DNA of 64,000 nt, taken from positions 85,702-149,701 of the forward strand of contig LXQI01000021.1 of the NCBI GenBank assembly GCA_001683845.1. The letters are read 5' to 3'. A program made the position numbers and the translations under genes. Positions within the stretch are counted from its first letter, which is position 1; every line of letters starts with the position of its first letter. The DNA comes from Erythrobacter sp. ANT-B3C2 (GTDB lineage Bacteria > Pseudomonadota > Alphaproteobacteria > Sphingomonadales > Sphingomonadaceae). The notes below the pieces were generated by a model. The model saw nothing but the letters and a program-made list of their open reading frames with translations, was not told the origin of the DNA and ran no database searches. Shown one piece after another: positions 53,825 through 64,000 of the stretch.

Positions 53825-56494
53825 ATGGCCAGCACCGTGATCCGCGCGCCCGAACCGGCGCCGCATACCTATTCGTCCGCGCATTTCGTCAATATCGGCG
53901 AGCGCACCAACGTCACCGGGTCAGCGAAGTTCAAGAATTTGATCCTCGCGGGCGATTACACCGCCGCGGTCGAGGTGGCGCGCAGCCAGGTCGAGAACGG
54001 CGCGCAGATCCTCGACGTCAACATGGACGAGGGCCTCCTCGATGCGAAGGAGGCGATGACCACCTTCCTGCGCCTGATCGCCGCCGAGCCGGACATCGCG
54101 CGGGTGCCGGTGATGGTCGACAGCTCGCGCTGGGAGGTGATCGAGGCCGGGCTCAAATGGGTGCCGGGCAAGCCGATCGTCAATTCGATCAGCCTCAAGG
54201 AGGGGGAGGAGCCGTTCCTCGCGCAGGCGCGCATTTGCATGGATTACGGTGCCGCCGTGGTGGTGATGGCCTTCGACGAGGCCGGCCAGGCAGATAGCAA
54301 GGAGCGCAAGGTGGCGATCTGCCAGCGCGCCTATGCCCTCCTCACCGGCATCGGCTTTCCGCCCGAAGACATCATCTTCGACGCCAATGTCTTCGCCGTC
54401 GCCACTGGCATGGAGGAGCACGAACGCTACGGCCTCGATTTCCTCGAGGCGGTGAGCGAGATCCGCGAGACCTGCCCGCACGTCCATTGCTCGGGCGGGC
54501 TGTCCAACCTTTCCTTCAGCTTCCGCGGCAACGAGACCGTCCGCCGCGCGATGCATTCGGTGTTCCTCTACCACGCGATCCCCGCTGGGCTCGACATGGC
54601 GATCGTCAACGCCGGCCAGCTCGACGTCTACGACACGATCGAGCCCGAATTGCGCGAGGCCTGCGAAGACGTGATCCTCATGCGCCGTCCCCCGCCGGGC
54701 AGCGAGCAGTCCCCTACCGAGCGCCTGATCGCTCTAGCCGAGCGGTTCCGTGGGCAGGCCCCGCAGGAAGCCGCCGCTGAAGCCGAATGGCGCAGCTGGC
54801 CGGTGACCAAGCGGCTCGAACACGCGCTGGTCAAGGGCATCGACGCGCATGTGGTGAGCGACACCGAAGAGGCGCGCCAGGCGGTCAAGGCCCGTAACGG
54901 ACGGCCGATCGAGGTAATCGAAGGCCCGCTGATGGATGGCATGAATGTCGTCGGCGACCTGTTCGGCAGCGGCAAGATGTTCCTGCCGCAGGTGGTGAAA
55001 TCGGCCCGCGTGATGAAGAAGGCGGTCGCCCACCTGATCCCCTATATCGAGGCGGAAAAGCAGCCGGGCGCCCGCGCCAAGGGCCGCATCATCATGGCCA
55101 CGGTGAAGGGCGACGTCCACGATATCGGCAAGAACATCGTCGGCGTGGTCCTCCAGTGCAACGGCTACGAGGTGATCGATCTCGGCGTGATGGTGCCCTG
55201 GACGAAGATCCTCGAAACCGCGCAGGAAGAGCAGGTCGATATCATCGGCCTTTCGGGCCTCATCACCCCCTCGCTCGACGAGATGGTCACCGTGGCTCAG
55301 GAAATGCAGCGCGCCGGCCTCGCGCTGCCGCTGCTGATCGGCGGCGCCACCACCAGCCGCGTGCACACCGCGCTGCGGATCGACCCCGCCTACGATGGCC
55401 CGGTGATCCACGTGCTCGATGCCAGCCGCGCAGTCGGCGTCGCCAGCCAGCTGCTGTCGGACACCCAGCGCGATGGCTTTGTCGATACGACCGCGCAGGA
55501 ATACGACAAGGTTCGCGTCACCCGCGCCAACAAGGGCAAGTCCGCCCTGCTCCCGCTGGCCGAGGCGCGCGCCAACGGCTTCAAGCCCGATCTCACGCTC
55601 AAGGCTCCCGCCCCCATCCAGCCCGGGCTGCACGTGTTCGACAGCTGGAGCCTCGCAGACCTGCGCGATTATATCGACTGGACGCCGTTCTTCCGCGCCT
55701 GGGAGCTGGCCGGCACCTACCCCGCCATTCTCGACGATCCGGTCGTGGGCGAAAGCGCGCGCCACCTCCAGCACGATGCGCTGGCGATGCTCGATCGCAT
55801 CATCGGCGAAGGCTGGCTCACCGCGCGCGGCGTCTGCGCCTTCTGGCCCTGCCGCCGCGAGGAAGACGACGTGCGGCTGGGTGATGGCACGCTGATCCCC
55901 TTCCTGCGCCAGCAGGTCGGCAAGACCCGCGCGAAGGACGGCACCGGTCGGGCGAATTATTGCCTGGCCGATTTCGTCGACCCGGCGGGCGATTGGCTCG
56001 GCGGCTTCACCGTGGCGATCCACGGTATCGAACCGCACCTCGCCCGCTTCCAGGCCGAGCACGACGATTATTCGGACATTCTGCTCAAGGCGCTGGCCGA
56101 TCGCTTCGCCGAAGCCTTTGCCGAGCGGCTGCACCAGCACGTGCGCACCACGCTGTGGGGCTACGCGCCGGGCGAACAGCTCACCAGCGAGGCGCTGATC
56201 CGCGAGCATTATCGCGGCATCCGCCCCGCCCCCGGCTACCCCGCCTGCCCCGATCACAGCCTCAAGCCGATCCTGTTCGATCTGCTGCAGGCCGAACAAA
56301 ACGCCGGCGCCGTGCTGACCGAGAGCAATGCCATGCTGCCCGCCTCGGCGGTCTCGGGCTTCTACTTCGCGCATCCCGAAAGTGAATATTTCGCGGTCGC
56401 CCGCATCGGCGAGGATCAGGTCGCGGATTACGCCACCCGCCGCAACGTGGAGCGCGGCATCATCGAGCGCTGGCTGGCGCCCAACCTCGAATGA
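53825..56494 (+). CDS. metH: cobalamin-dependent methionine synthase, folate/B12/activation modules
   Basis: This 889-residue protein transfers the methyl group of 5-methyl-THF to homocysteine through B12. The folate module is at about 20-290 ([42 protein letters not shown]). The cap and B12 module is at about 330-570 ([11 protein letters not shown] with the lower-ligand His, [13 protein letters not shown]). The SAM-dependent activation module runs from about 600 to the end ([43 protein letters not shown]). It needs B12, which fits the btuFCD-like importer in this window. It is the last gene of the operon. Confidence 0.95.
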   Translation: MASTVIRAPEPAPHTYSSAHFVNIGERTNVTGSAKFKNLILAGDYTAAVEVARSQVENGAQILDVNMDEGLLDAKEAMTTFLRLIAAEPDIARVPVMVDSSRWEVIEAGLKWVPGKPIVNSISLKEGEEPFLAQARICMDYGAAVVVMAFDEAGQADSKERKVAICQRAYALLTGIGFPPEDIIFDANVFAVATGMEEHERYGLDFLEAVSEIRETCPHVHCSGGLSNLSFSFRGNETVRRAMHSVFLYHAIPAGLDMAIVNAGQLDVYDTIEPELREACEDVILMRRPPPGSEQSPTERLIALAERFRGQAPQEAAAEAEWRSWPVTKRLEHALVKGIDAHVVSDTEEARQAVKARNGRPIEVIEGPLMDGMNVVGDLFGSGKMFLPQVVKSARVMKKAVAHLIPYIEAEKQPGARAKGRIIMATVKGDVHDIGKNIVGVVLQCNGYEVIDLGVMVPWTKILETAQEEQVDIIGLSGLITPSLDEMVTVAQEMQRAGLALPLLIGGATTSRVHTALRIDPAYDGPVIHVLDASRAVGVASQLLSDTQRDGFVDTTAQEYDKVRVTRANKGKSALLPLAEARANGFKPDLTLKAPAPIQPGLHVFDSWSLADLRDYIDWTPFFRAWELAGTYPAILDDPVVGESARHLQHDALAMLDRIIGEGWLTARGVCAFWPCRREEDDVRLGDGTLIPFLRQQVGKTRAKDGTGRANYCLADFVDPAGDWLGGFTVAIHGIEPHLARFQAEHDDYSDILLKALADRFAEAFAERLHQHVRTTLWGYAPGEQLTSEALIREHYRGIRPAPGYPACPDHSLKPILFDLLQAEQNAGAVLTESNAMLPASAVSGFYFAHPESEYFAVARIGEDQVADYATRRNVERGIIERWLAPNLE

Positions 56495-56500
56495 CGTCAA

Positions 56501-57663
56501 TCAGCGCGTCATAGTCGTGCTGATCGCCTCCACCATGCCCGGCAGCCAGTTCGCACCGTCGCGCAGGCGGAGGTGTTCGAATAGCCCCACGCGCAGGATT
56601 GCACGCCAATCGAGGCATAGGCCGCGCTCATCGCCCGGAAGCACTCGCTCCGCTGGGCCAGCGGCACCACAGGGTGGTCCATCGCGCCATATTCGCCGAC
56701 AAACGGCACGCGCCCCGTGCGCGCAATGTACTCCTGCACCGCGCGCAAATTCGCACTCAGCTCGGCCCAATCGGCCGCACTGCCGAAGATCTTGCCCAGC
56801 GCCGGCACCGGATCGACCCTGGTCGCCCCCTGGTGAGTGAAGGCGAACGGATCGTCGGTGTGGAACGTCGGCACGACATAAGAATCGTCCGGCATGGGCA
56901 GGCTTGCCAGTGAACCCACCCGCTCCAGTTTTCCCCGCCGATGATCACCGGCCGCGTGGGGTTTGTCGCCTGCACATTCGCCAGTGCCGGGTTCAGCACC
57001 GAGAGCAGGTTGAAGTGATCGAGCCGGGCATGCGGCTCGTTCAGCAGCTCGAACCACACGCGGTCGCCGGCGGTGCGGAACTCGCTCGCGATCTGCTGCC
57101 ACAGGCCGGCGAAGCGCTCGCGATGGGCGTCCGGCGCCTGGAACAGCTCGTCGTAATGGTGCATGTTGAGCGTCGCCAAGACCCGCCACCTGCGCCTGCC
57201 CCACCACCTGCCGCACCCGCGCCATGAAGGCCGGGTCGATGGCGTAGGGCGCATCGGCCCCGGCGTGGGCCGACCAGCGGACGGGAAGGCGCACGCTGTC
57301 GAACCCCGGCCGCGCGGATCATCCGGGAATCCTTCGCGACGATCGGCCGCCCCCACTCACCCTCGCGCGCCGCCTCGAGCATGTTGCCCATGTTCACGCA
57401 CTTGCCCAGCCTCAGCCGCACGCCGGTCGTCGGCTCCGCCGCGGCCTGCGGCGTGAACACCGGGGCGGGAGCAGACGAAGGAGCCGGCGCGGGAGCAAGC
57501 GTCGGCGAGTTCGACACCATCGGAGAAGGCAGGACACTCGTGGTCACCCCCACCCCCGCTGCTGCCCCCTACCGCCGCAAGCCGCCAGGGCGGGCGCGAG
57601 CCCGAGTGCAATGGTCCGTCTGAGGGTGCTTGGGCGGACTGCGGGGCGGGCGTGGTGGTTCAT
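56501..57663 (-). pseudogene. GH5-like glycoside hydrolase lipoprotein, multiple frameshifts
   Basis: Joining pieces from different frames gives a cellulase-family GH5 protein. A lipoprotein start (MNHHARPAVRPS, LGLAPALAACGG) is followed by a Pro/Ala linker. Then come VNMGNMLEA, MIRAAG, VRLPVRWSAHAG, TLNMHHYDELFQ, WFELLNEPHARLD (acid/base Glu), PVIIGGENWSG, VPFVGEYGAMDH (nucleophile Glu) and DGANWLPGMVEA. Frame changes fall near 57565, 57300, 57180, 56920 and 56580, so no product can be made. Its start codon is fused directly to the remains of an upstream transporter gene. Confidence 0.8.
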
Positions 57664-58470
57664 TACGTCAGGCTCGCTAGCCACAGGTGTGAACAGATTG
57701 GCCACGCCGATCTCGGCGATCAGATAGATGAAGATCGCCGGGAATGCAGAGCACCAGGTTGCGGGTGGTTCCACAGCGAGTGCTGCTTGCGCTCCTCGCG
57801 CGCGATGCGGCTGGTGGCCGAGCCCAGCGCGGGCAGGCTGGAACGCCAGATCACCACGCCAGCAGCACCAGCACCACCGCCACCATGATGTAGGCCAGCT
57901 GCGTCGCCTGAGCGTCGCCCAGCCGGTGCGCCTCGCTCAGCTGCGTGCCTTCCAGCGCGGTGCTGCCCACCGTGCGGCTGAGGATCAGATAGCCGCCGAA
58001 CAGCGGCGCGATGAAGGTGCCCAGCGAGTTGAACGCCTGAACCATCGTCAGCCGCGCTTACGAGCTTTCCTGCGGCCCGATCACCGACACGCAGGGGTTG
58101 GCCGCCACCTGCAGCAAGGTGATGCCGCTGGCGATCACGAACAGGGCGAACAGCGTCACCCCAATAGGAGGGGATCCGCGCTGCGGGCACCATTATCACC
58201 GCACCGACCCCCTCACCAGCAGGCCGATGATGATGGCCTTCTTGTCGCCGGTCCGCTCGATCAGGAACGCGCTCGGCATCCCCATCACGCCATAAGCGAT
58301 GAACCAGACGAACTCGATCGGCGTGGTCTGCGTGTAGGTCAGCTCGAACACGCTGCGCAGATGCGGCAGCAGCGTGTTGTGATCACCGTGATGAGGCCCC
58401 ACATGAGGAACAGCGGGGCCAGCAGCGCCAGCGCGGGCTTGCAGTTTACCGTGGAACCCCCCCACTCCAG
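57664..58470 (-). pseudogene. FucP-type MFS sugar transporter remnant, frameshifted and truncated
   Basis: Pieces in several frames rebuild a FucP-family sugar:H+ symporter: LLAPLFLMWGLITVITT, VWFIAYGVMGMPSAFLIERTG, KKAIIIGLLV, VPAARIPSYWG and VTLFALFVIASGITLLQVAANP. These are followed by VQAFNSLGTFIAPLFGGYLIL and FPAIFIYLIAEIGVANLF. Breaks lie near 58382, 58205, 58165, 58060, 57855 and 57745. About the last third of a normal 430-residue protein is missing, and the frame runs straight into the GH5 start codon. The exact 5' end is unclear. Confidence 0.75.
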
Positions 58471-58661
58471 GCGCAGCCCGAAGGACCGCCAGAGGCACTG
58501 CCAGCGCGGCCGGCCGCGTTCCGGCTCGGTGCCACGGCCATCGGCCCCTTCTCGCCTGACCCTTTGCCCGCAAGCCGCCAGAGCGGCTTGCGCTTGTCTC
58601 ATTTGTCGGACTGTTTTAGCCCACAGACAGCCTCAAGCGCCGTCATCGGGGGGATTTTCGG

Positions 58662-60446
58662 ATGTCACGCATTCTGCGCAGCCGCGCCTGGTTCGACAAC
58701 CCCGACAATATCGACATGACCGCGCTTTACCTTGAGCGCTACCTCAACTTCGGCCTGTCGCTCACCGAACTGCGCGGCGACAAGCCGATCATCGGCATCG
58801 CCCAGACCGGCAGCGATCTCAGCCCCTGCAACCGCCACCATCTCATCCTGGCAGAGCGCATCCGCGAGGGCATCCGCGAGGCCGGCGGCATCGCGCTCGA
58901 GTTCCCGGTCCACCCGATCCAGGAGACCGGCAAGCGCCCCACCGCGGGGCTCGATCGCAACCTCGCCTACCTGGCGCTGGTCGAGCTGCTCTACGGCTAC
59001 CCCCTCGATGGCGTGGTGCTGACCACCGGCTGCGACAAGACCACGCCGGCCTGCCTGATGGCCGCGGCCACGGTCAACATCCCGGCCATCGCGCTCTCGG
59101 TCGGGCCGATGCTCAACGGCTGGTACAAGGGCGAGCGCACCGGCTCGGGCACCATCGTGTGGAAGGCGCGCGAACTGCTGGCAGAAGGCAAGATCGACGA
59201 TGAGGGCTTCATCAAGCTGGTCGCCAGCTCGGCCCCTTCCACCGGCTATTGCAACACCATGGGCACCGCCTCCACCATGAACGCGCTGGCCGAGGCGCTG
59301 GGGATGATGCTGCCGGGCACCGCCAACATCCCCGCGCCCTATCGCGACCGGCAGGAATCGGCGTATGCCACCGGCAAGCGGATCGTCGAGATGGTCGCCG
59401 AAGACCTCAAGCCGTCCGACATCATGACGCGCGACAGCTTCCTCAACGCCATCGCGGTCAACTCCGCCATCGGCGGCTCCACCAACGCGCCGATCCACCT
59501 CACCGCCCTCGCCCGTCACCTGGGCGTGGAGCTGCCGCTGCAGGAATGGCAGACCCACGGCCACCACATCCCGCTGCTGGTCAACATGCAGCCTGCCGGC
59601 GAGTATCTGGGCGAGGATTTCTACCACGCCGGCGCGGTGCCCGCCGTGGTCGCGCAGCTGATCGGCGCCGGGCTGATCCGCGAAGACGCGCTCACCGCCA
59701 ATGGCCGCACCATCGGCGAGAACTGCCGCACCGCCAAGATCGAGGACGAGCGGGTGATCCGCCCGTTCGGCCAGCCGCTGATCGAACATGCCGGCTTCAT
59801 GGTGCTCACCGGCAATCTGTTCGATGCGGCGATCATGAAGACCAGCGTCATCGGCGAGGAGTTCCGCCAACGCTACCTCTCCAACCCCGACGATCCCGAG
59901 GCCTTCGAAGGCCCCGTGGTGGTGTTCGACGGGCCCGAGGATTACCACGCGCGGATCGACGATCCGGCCACCGGCATCACCACCGATACCATGCTAATCA
60001 TGCGAGGCGCCGGGCCGATCGGCTATCCGGGCGGCGCCGAGGTGGTCAACATGCGCCCGCCCGCGTACCTGCTGGCCGAGAACGTCCACGCGCTCCCCTG
60101 CATCGGCGACGGGCGCCAGTCCGGCACCTCGGCCAGCCCCTCGATCCTCAACGCCTCGCCCGAAGCCGCCGCCCACGGCGGCCTCGCCCTCGTGCAGACC
60201 GGTGACCGGCTGCGGATCGATCTCGCCAAGGGCCTCGTCATGCTGCTCGTGCCCGACGAGGAACTCGCCCGCCGCCGCACCCAACTTGAAGCCAACGGCG
60301 GTTTCGCTTACCCCGCCTCGCAAACCCCCTGGCAGGAAATCCAGCGCGCCCTCACCGGCCAGCTCAACACCGGCGCCATCCTCGAAGGCAGCGAACAATA
60401 CCAACGCATCGCCCAAACCAAAGGCCTCCCCAGAGACAACCACTGA
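58662..60446 (+). CDS. xylD: D-xylonate dehydratase (IlvD/Edd family)
   Basis: This 594-residue Fe-S dehydratase turns D-xylonate into 2-keto-3-deoxyxylonate, the step between xylC and xylX. It starts [15 protein letters not shown]. Cluster cysteines are visible in [17 protein letters not shown] (Cys124) and [15 protein letters not shown], and [18 protein letters not shown] and [16 protein letters not shown] follow. The close match to the pentonate-dehydratase branch and the other xyl genes support xylonate as substrate. Unlike the other genes of the pathway it has no copy of the 14-bp operator in front. It is divergent from the transporter pseudogene. Confidence 0.9.
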   Translation: MSRILRSRAWFDNPDNIDMTALYLERYLNFGLSLTELRGDKPIIGIAQTGSDLSPCNRHHLILAERIREGIREAGGIALEFPVHPIQETGKRPTAGLDRNLAYLALVELLYGYPLDGVVLTTGCDKTTPACLMAAATVNIPAIALSVGPMLNGWYKGERTGSGTIVWKARELLAEGKIDDEGFIKLVASSAPSTGYCNTMGTASTMNALAEALGMMLPGTANIPAPYRDRQESAYATGKRIVEMVAEDLKPSDIMTRDSFLNAIAVNSAIGGSTNAPIHLTALARHLGVELPLQEWQTHGHHIPLLVNMQPAGEYLGEDFYHAGAVPAVVAQLIGAGLIREDALTANGRTIGENCRTAKIEDERVIRPFGQPLIEHAGFMVLTGNLFDAAIMKTSVIGEEFRQRYLSNPDDPEAFEGPVVVFDGPEDYHARIDDPATGITTDTMLIMRGAGPIGYPGGAEVVNMRPPAYLLAENVHALPCIGDGRQSGTSASPSILNASPEAAAHGGLALVQTGDRLRIDLAKGLVMLLVPDEELARRRTQLEANGGFAYPASQTPWQEIQRALTGQLNTGAILEGSEQYQRIAQTKGLPRDNH

Positions 60447-60811
60447 TCATGCAAAAGCGAACGCGGATCAACGGCAAGCCACTCGCCACCCTGCTGGCCG
60501 AGGTCCATTCGCAGCTTCCGCATGACCCGCCGTTCGGCCGGTCTCCGGTGGGCAGGGCCTGCCCAGTCGAGCGGCCGTTTGGTGAGCCCTGCATCGCCGC
60601 AGCCATCCCTGCGCGGGCATTCGAAAGAAGGCCCGGGCACCCGCACCCGCATTGCCTCCTGCGCACCCGATCTGCCCAAGCACATGGCGGAAAAACGCAC
60701 TCACAACCCCCGGCCACCATCGAGCATTGCGCCCCTCGGTCAGCTGGGCAAAAGCAGCCGGCAGGAGATCAGGTGGTCCTGACTGCGCCTCGGCCCCCAG
60801 GGGGGCACCTG
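60447..60811. other. intergenic region, no gene seen
   Basis: About 365 bp separate xylD from the convergent glycosyltransferase. Open frames on both strands are GC-driven and show no family similarity. I see no clear terminator hairpin for xylD. Confidence 0.45.
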
Positions 60812-62113
60812 TCAGGAAAGCACGGGCGCGCTCGCGAGATCTCCGCTCGGGCGCAGCGCGACCGGGGCGGGCTGCAGAATCGGCCGCCCGCTCTGCGAAA
60901 GCACCCGATTGTAGATGTGCACCCAATTCCCAATCAGCGCGTTCCAGGCGAAGTGCTCGCGCTCGGCTTGATCGCGGGCCGTGCGTGCAAGCTGGTCGGC
61001 ATAGGTGCCGTCTGACGCAAGCTTGGTCATCGCCTCGGCGAGGCCCGCGACCATGGCATCGGAAGACCGATGGTCGACAAGGATCCCTCCTCCGCCACTC
61101 AGAAGAAGCGCCGGACCGCCCCAATTGACCGCGATCACCGGGAGGCCGAGCATCATCGCCTCCTGCACGGCAATGCCGTTCGCCTCGGCGAGGCTCGCGG
61201 TTACCATGCCACGATATTCCCGCAACGCCTCGAATAGCGCTGGCCCGCTCTTGACCCAGCCGAGCATCCGGACACGGTCCTGCAGCCCCAGCTCGATCAC
61301 CAGCGCCTCGAGCCGGCCGCGCTCGGGACCATCGCCGATGATGTCAAGTTTGATCCATGCCGGGGTGCGGGCCATCGCCTGCAGCAGGAGATCGCATGCC
61401 TTGTATTCGACCAGACGCCCCAGATAGACGAACCGACCGTTTCGCCCACTATGCACGATCCGCTCAAACGAGAGCAGATCATTCGAAATGCCGCTGTCGA
61501 GCGTGTTCACGAGCCGCTCCTCGCGCACCCCGCCGCGCAGCAGCGCCCGCCTGGTCCTATCGCCACCGGCGACCAGGATCGCATGGGCGTCCCGCTTGCC
61601 CCTGAACAGCAGCCCGAGCACCCGCTGGATCGTCGGCTGGAGAAGCTCCGAGAAGCGCCGCCTGAAACTCTGCCGCTGGCTAAAAGCCGGAGGGCGGGAG
61701 ATCGTCCCGTTCAGCGGACCAATTACAACCGCCGCTTCCGGAAAGCTGTAATAGGGAATGACGGTCGAAATCGGCGAGGTGAAGTGGACCAGCTGGCTGC
61801 CGGTCTCGCGCACAATCCGGCGCGCGTCCTTGTGAATGAAGTAAACGTCGAGAACATTGATCAGCGGACTGTTGCCGAAGTGCTTCCAGATCAAATGCTG
61901 GATCTTGCGCTCCCGGGTGTAGGTGATCGCCAATTCGGGAAAGTTCTGGCTCAGCTCCGCCCGGTTTCGCTCGTGGGTGACCTGATAGACGGCATAGCCG
62001 CGTTCCATCAACTCGCAGCAGATGCCCAGCGCCTTGATGGCTTCACCGCCCATGAATTGCGACACGTTGGGCGCAACCAGCACGATGGACGAATGGGAGT
62101 TCGCCGGTGACAT
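60812..62113 (-). CDS. family 4 glycosyltransferase
   Basis: This GT-B enzyme has about 433 residues. The N-terminal domain has IVLVAPNVSQFMGGEAIKAL and LVHFTSPISTVIPYYSFP. The C-terminal domain has RFVYLGRLVEYKACDLLLQA, LDIIGDGPERGRLEALV, VRMLGWVKSGPALFEAL and the donor site LAEANGIAVQEAMMLGLPVIAVNWGGPALLL. It probably builds a surface polysaccharide. ATG 62113 is preferred; a TTG at 62134 would add seven residues. It does not belong to the xyl genes by content, and its composition is a little less GC-rich. Confidence 0.88.
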   Translation of the reverse strand: MSPANSHSSIVLVAPNVSQFMGGEAIKALGICCELMERGYAVYQVTHERNRAELSQNFPELAITYTRERKIQHLIWKHFGNSPLINVLDVYFIHKDARRIVRETGSQLVHFTSPISTVIPYYSFPEAAVVIGPLNGTISRPPAFSQRQSFRRRFSELLQPTIQRVLGLLFRGKRDAHAILVAGGDRTRRALLRGGVREERLVNTLDSGISNDLLSFERIVHSGRNGRFVYLGRLVEYKACDLLLQAMARTPAWIKLDIIGDGPERGRLEALVIELGLQDRVRMLGWVKSGPALFEALREYRGMVTASLAEANGIAVQEAMMLGLPVIAVNWGGPALLLSGGGGILVDHRSSDAMVAGLAEAMTKLASDGTYADQLARTARDQAEREHFAWNALIGNWVHIYNRVLSQSGRPILQPAPVALRPSGDLASAPVLS

Positions 62114-62374
62114 CAATCCATCACTGCCTTGCAAATCGCCATGAGCACCAAGCGACCCGGTGGCGCTTTAACCAAATTGTGCCGATCTCGGCCCATATCG
62201 ACGCGCGCGGCTGGAGGTAATGCCGCGACCAAGCGCCAAGCTGTGGGTGACGGTCGAAAGGGAGTCAAGCGTTCAGCATCGTTCGCTACGGGCCACAAAT
62301 GATGGTCAGGCCGATAGGCGCGATCCGCTGCGCCTGCCACCCCGGGGCCACCAGGCTCCGAAGACGGCCTTGCC

Positions 62375-63502
62375 TTAGCGCATCGTGTACACGCGGTAGA
62401 TCATCTGGTGGCGATACGCCCGCCCCGGCTCCACCCTGGCGGAACCGAAGTCCGGTTGGTTGGGCGTGTCGGGGAACTTCTGCGGCTCCAGCGCGATGCC
62501 GTCGCCCATGCGATAGGCCTTGCCGCCCTTGCCGACCACGGTGCCGTCCAGGAAATTGCCGCTGTAGAACTGTAGCCCGGGCTCGGTCGAAAGCACGTCC
62601 AGCACCCGCCCCGATCCCCGATCGACCAGCCGCGCCGCCAGCTCCGGCCCCTCGGTAAGCCCCTTGTCGAGCACCCAATTGTGGTCGTAGCCACAGCCGG
62701 CCACGATCTGCCGGTCGCTCGCCTCGCGCAGTCCCTGCTCGATGGTGCGCGGCTCGCGGAAATCGAACACGCTGCCCGCCACCGGGCGCAACTCGCCGGT
62801 CGGGACCAGCCCGTTGTCCACCGGGGTGTAGCGACTGGCCGGCAGCATCAGCCAATGGTCCATCGCATCGCTGTGCGCATCCTGCCCGGCCAAGTTGAAC
62901 AGCGCATGGTTGGTCATGTTGACCACCGTGGGCGCATCGCTGGTCGCCTCGTAGAGAATGCCCAGGTCGCCCGCATCGTTGAGCGTGTAGGTCACCTGCA
63001 CCTCCAGCGTTCCGGGATAGCCCTGGTCGCCCGCCGGGCTGGTCAGCGCCAGCACCAGCCTGGCCACCGGACCGCTCTCCACCGAGATGATGCGCCAGTT
63101 GCGCTTGTCGAACCCTTCCACCCCGCCATGCAGCGAATTGGCCTCGTCGTTCTGCGTCAGTTGGTAGCGCTGGCCGTCGAGCTCGAAGGTGCCGCCGCCG
63201 ATGCGGTTGGCGAAGCGCCCCACCGTCACGCCGTAATAATTGGGCCGCTCCGCATAATCGGAAGCCGCGTCATAACCCAGAGTGATGTCCGAGAGCACGC
63301 CATCGCGGTCGGGCGCGGTGAGCGATTGCAGCGTGGCGCCATAGGTCAGCACCCGTGCGGAAACGCCGCTGGCGTTGGAGAGGGTCACCGTCTCCACGGG
63401 CGCGCCATCGGCCAGCTGGTCCGCTATCTGACGCTGCGCCTCCGCCGCTTTTGCTGTCTGACCGGACTGCACTAGCCCCCGCCCCAACAGCATCGCTTCC
63501 AC
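62375..63502 (-). CDS. aldose 1-epimerase (galactose mutarotase family)
   Basis: This 375-residue epimerase interconverts alpha and beta anomers of aldoses. It has SARVLTYGATLQSLTAPDR, YYGVTVGRFANRIGGG, NSLHGGVEGFDKRNW (His), VVNMTNHALFNLAG (His) and DTPNQPDFGSARVEPG. The catalytic Glu region IALEPQKFPDTP lies near the C-terminus. The start is uncertain: GTG 63502 follows GGAGGGAGAG at good distance, while ATG 63493 is nine bases further on. No clear signal peptide is seen. Placed at the edge of the xylose region it may feed the right xylose anomer to XylB. Confidence 0.88.
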   Translation of the reverse strand: MEAMLLGRGLVQSGQTAKAAEAQRQIADQLADGAPVETVTLSNASGVSARVLTYGATLQSLTAPDRDGVLSDITLGYDAASDYAERPNYYGVTVGRFANRIGGGTFELDGQRYQLTQNDEANSLHGGVEGFDKRNWRIISVESGPVARLVLALTSPAGDQGYPGTLEVQVTYTLNDAGDLGILYEATSDAPTVVNMTNHALFNLAGQDAHSDAMDHWLMLPASRYTPVDNGLVPTGELRPVAGSVFDFREPRTIEQGLREASDRQIVAGCGYDHNWVLDKGLTEGPELAARLVDRGSGRVLDVLSTEPGLQFYSGNFLDGTVVGKGGKAYRMGDGIALEPQKFPDTPNQPDFGSARVEPGRAYRHQMIYRVYTMR

Positions 63503-63742
63503 ATCGTTCTCTCCCTCCTGTTCGCCGCGTCTCCTAGAGGCGTGCGCCATTTTGCCGGAGCCTGGCTGGTGTGTCAGACAAGCGTCCGGATGGAAACCTC
63601 CTCCTTGTGCAGCGTACGAATGCCGTGCCGTGCAAACAATGGGGCGAACCGTTGTGCACTTGCGAAGCAGGCGGTTGTCGGGCGGTTCGCCAGCTGTATG
63701 AGTTCTCGGCGAAGAGGGTCGTAACCAAACGGGGGAATTTAT

Positions 63743-64000
63743 ATGGCGGATTTGAGACTGGTCGGCACAGCGGCAATCGGCGCGCCCCTGCTCGTGGTGG
63801 CAGGAACGGGCACTTACTCCGCCCAAGAGGCGAGCTATATTCCTGTCCCCACCAAGGACGCTGTCCAACAGTCGGTAGTTCTACCAGCCATCGAGGTTGG
63901 TGTGAACCTAAGTGGTAACTCGTATTACGATACGTCGTTTCCGTTTCTGGACCACATGAAGTCGGCCGGGGGGTGGATCACGCAGCGCGATGGCACGTGG
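63743..64000 (+). CDS. start of an exported protein, 3' end beyond the window
   Basis: A frame open to the window end starts at ATG 63743 after GGGGGAATTT. It encodes MADLRLVGTAAIGAPLLVVAG, a possible signal or membrane segment, and then a mature region. That region contains VGVNLSGNSYYDTSFPFLD and HMKSAGGWITQRDGTW. The GVNLSG...F..HMK pattern recalls secreted carbohydrate-related proteins of alphaproteobacteria whose role is not known to me. Only 86 codons are visible. Confidence 0.6.
   Translation, partial: MADLRLVGTAAIGAPLLVVAGTGTYSAQEASYIPVPTKDAVQQSVVLPAIEVGVNLSGNSYYDTSFPFLDHMKSAGGWITQRDGTW

Noticed and set aside
54734..56500. 588-codon open frame on the minus strand
   Set aside because: Antisense to the second methionine synthase gene, whose modules are all intact.
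60449..60811. transposase-like fragment after xylD
   Set aside because: The frame starting at 60449 has a faint resemblance to the end of some transposases, but no motif is convincing and no inverted repeats flank it.

Overview
The window is a high-GC, gene-dense segment that reads like an alphaproteobacterium of the order Sphingomonadales (Erythrobacteraceae or Sphingomonadaceae type). Supporting this are a complete Weimberg (oxidative) xylose pathway of the Caulobacter type, a two-gene methionine synthase behind metF and an ArsR-methyltransferase, TIR-membrane-TPR proteins and a PEP-CTERM protein. This placement is an inference from gene content, not from a marker gene.

Left part (1-17.4 kb): the end of an aldose-epimerase-like gene is followed by a tightly overlapping three-gene operon: a caspase-like protease fused to an alpha/beta-hydrolase, a CHAT (caspase-like) protease, and a STAND-type NTPase. 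The NTPase gene is cut off at about 6.62 kb, exactly where a convergent TIR-TPR gene is also cut off. A second TIR-TPR gene, a PEP-CTERM protein, fructose-bisphosphatase, a CBS protein, a DUF4287 protein and a pyruvate-dehydrogenase-E1-like enzyme follow. The last of these is followed by a stub that looks like a threonine dehydratase N-terminus and breaks off at the 3' side of a tRNA-Arg gene, which may mark an island edge.

Middle part (17.4-35.5 kb): mostly chromosomal backbone. It holds a queuosine precursor transporter, PspC, recF, an arylesterase/ABC exporter locus of the ybbAP/tesA type, a short-chain dehydrogenase, a small lipoprotein, a GH13 glucosidase with a glycosyltransferase, exopolysaccharide-type pyruvyl transferase genes, and a btuFCD-like importer. 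Between the glycosyltransferase and the F420H2-dehydrogenase-like gene lies an unusual tandem arrangement: the same pair of gene tails occurs twice, each pair enclosing different cargo (a guanidinium-exporter-like SMR gene in one, an XRE regulator in the other).

Right part (35.5-64 kb): a xylan/xylose utilisation region. It has a GH3 glycosidase, xylX-xylA-xylB-xylC, a sugar acetylesterase, a LacI regulator, a GH67 alpha-glucuronidase (broken by a one-base deletion), a GH10 xylanase, a sugar:H+ symporter, xylD and an aldose 1-epimerase. Four copies of a 14-bp LacI-type palindrome sit in front of the GH3, xylX, GH67/GH10 and transporter genes, giving a readable local regulon. The methionine genes (ArsR-methyltransferase, metF, split metH) are embedded in it. 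A GH5 glycosidase and a FucP-type sugar transporter between metH and xylD are heavily frameshifted and fused to each other, so they are pseudogenes. The window ends in a glycosyltransferase, the epimerase and the start of an exported protein.
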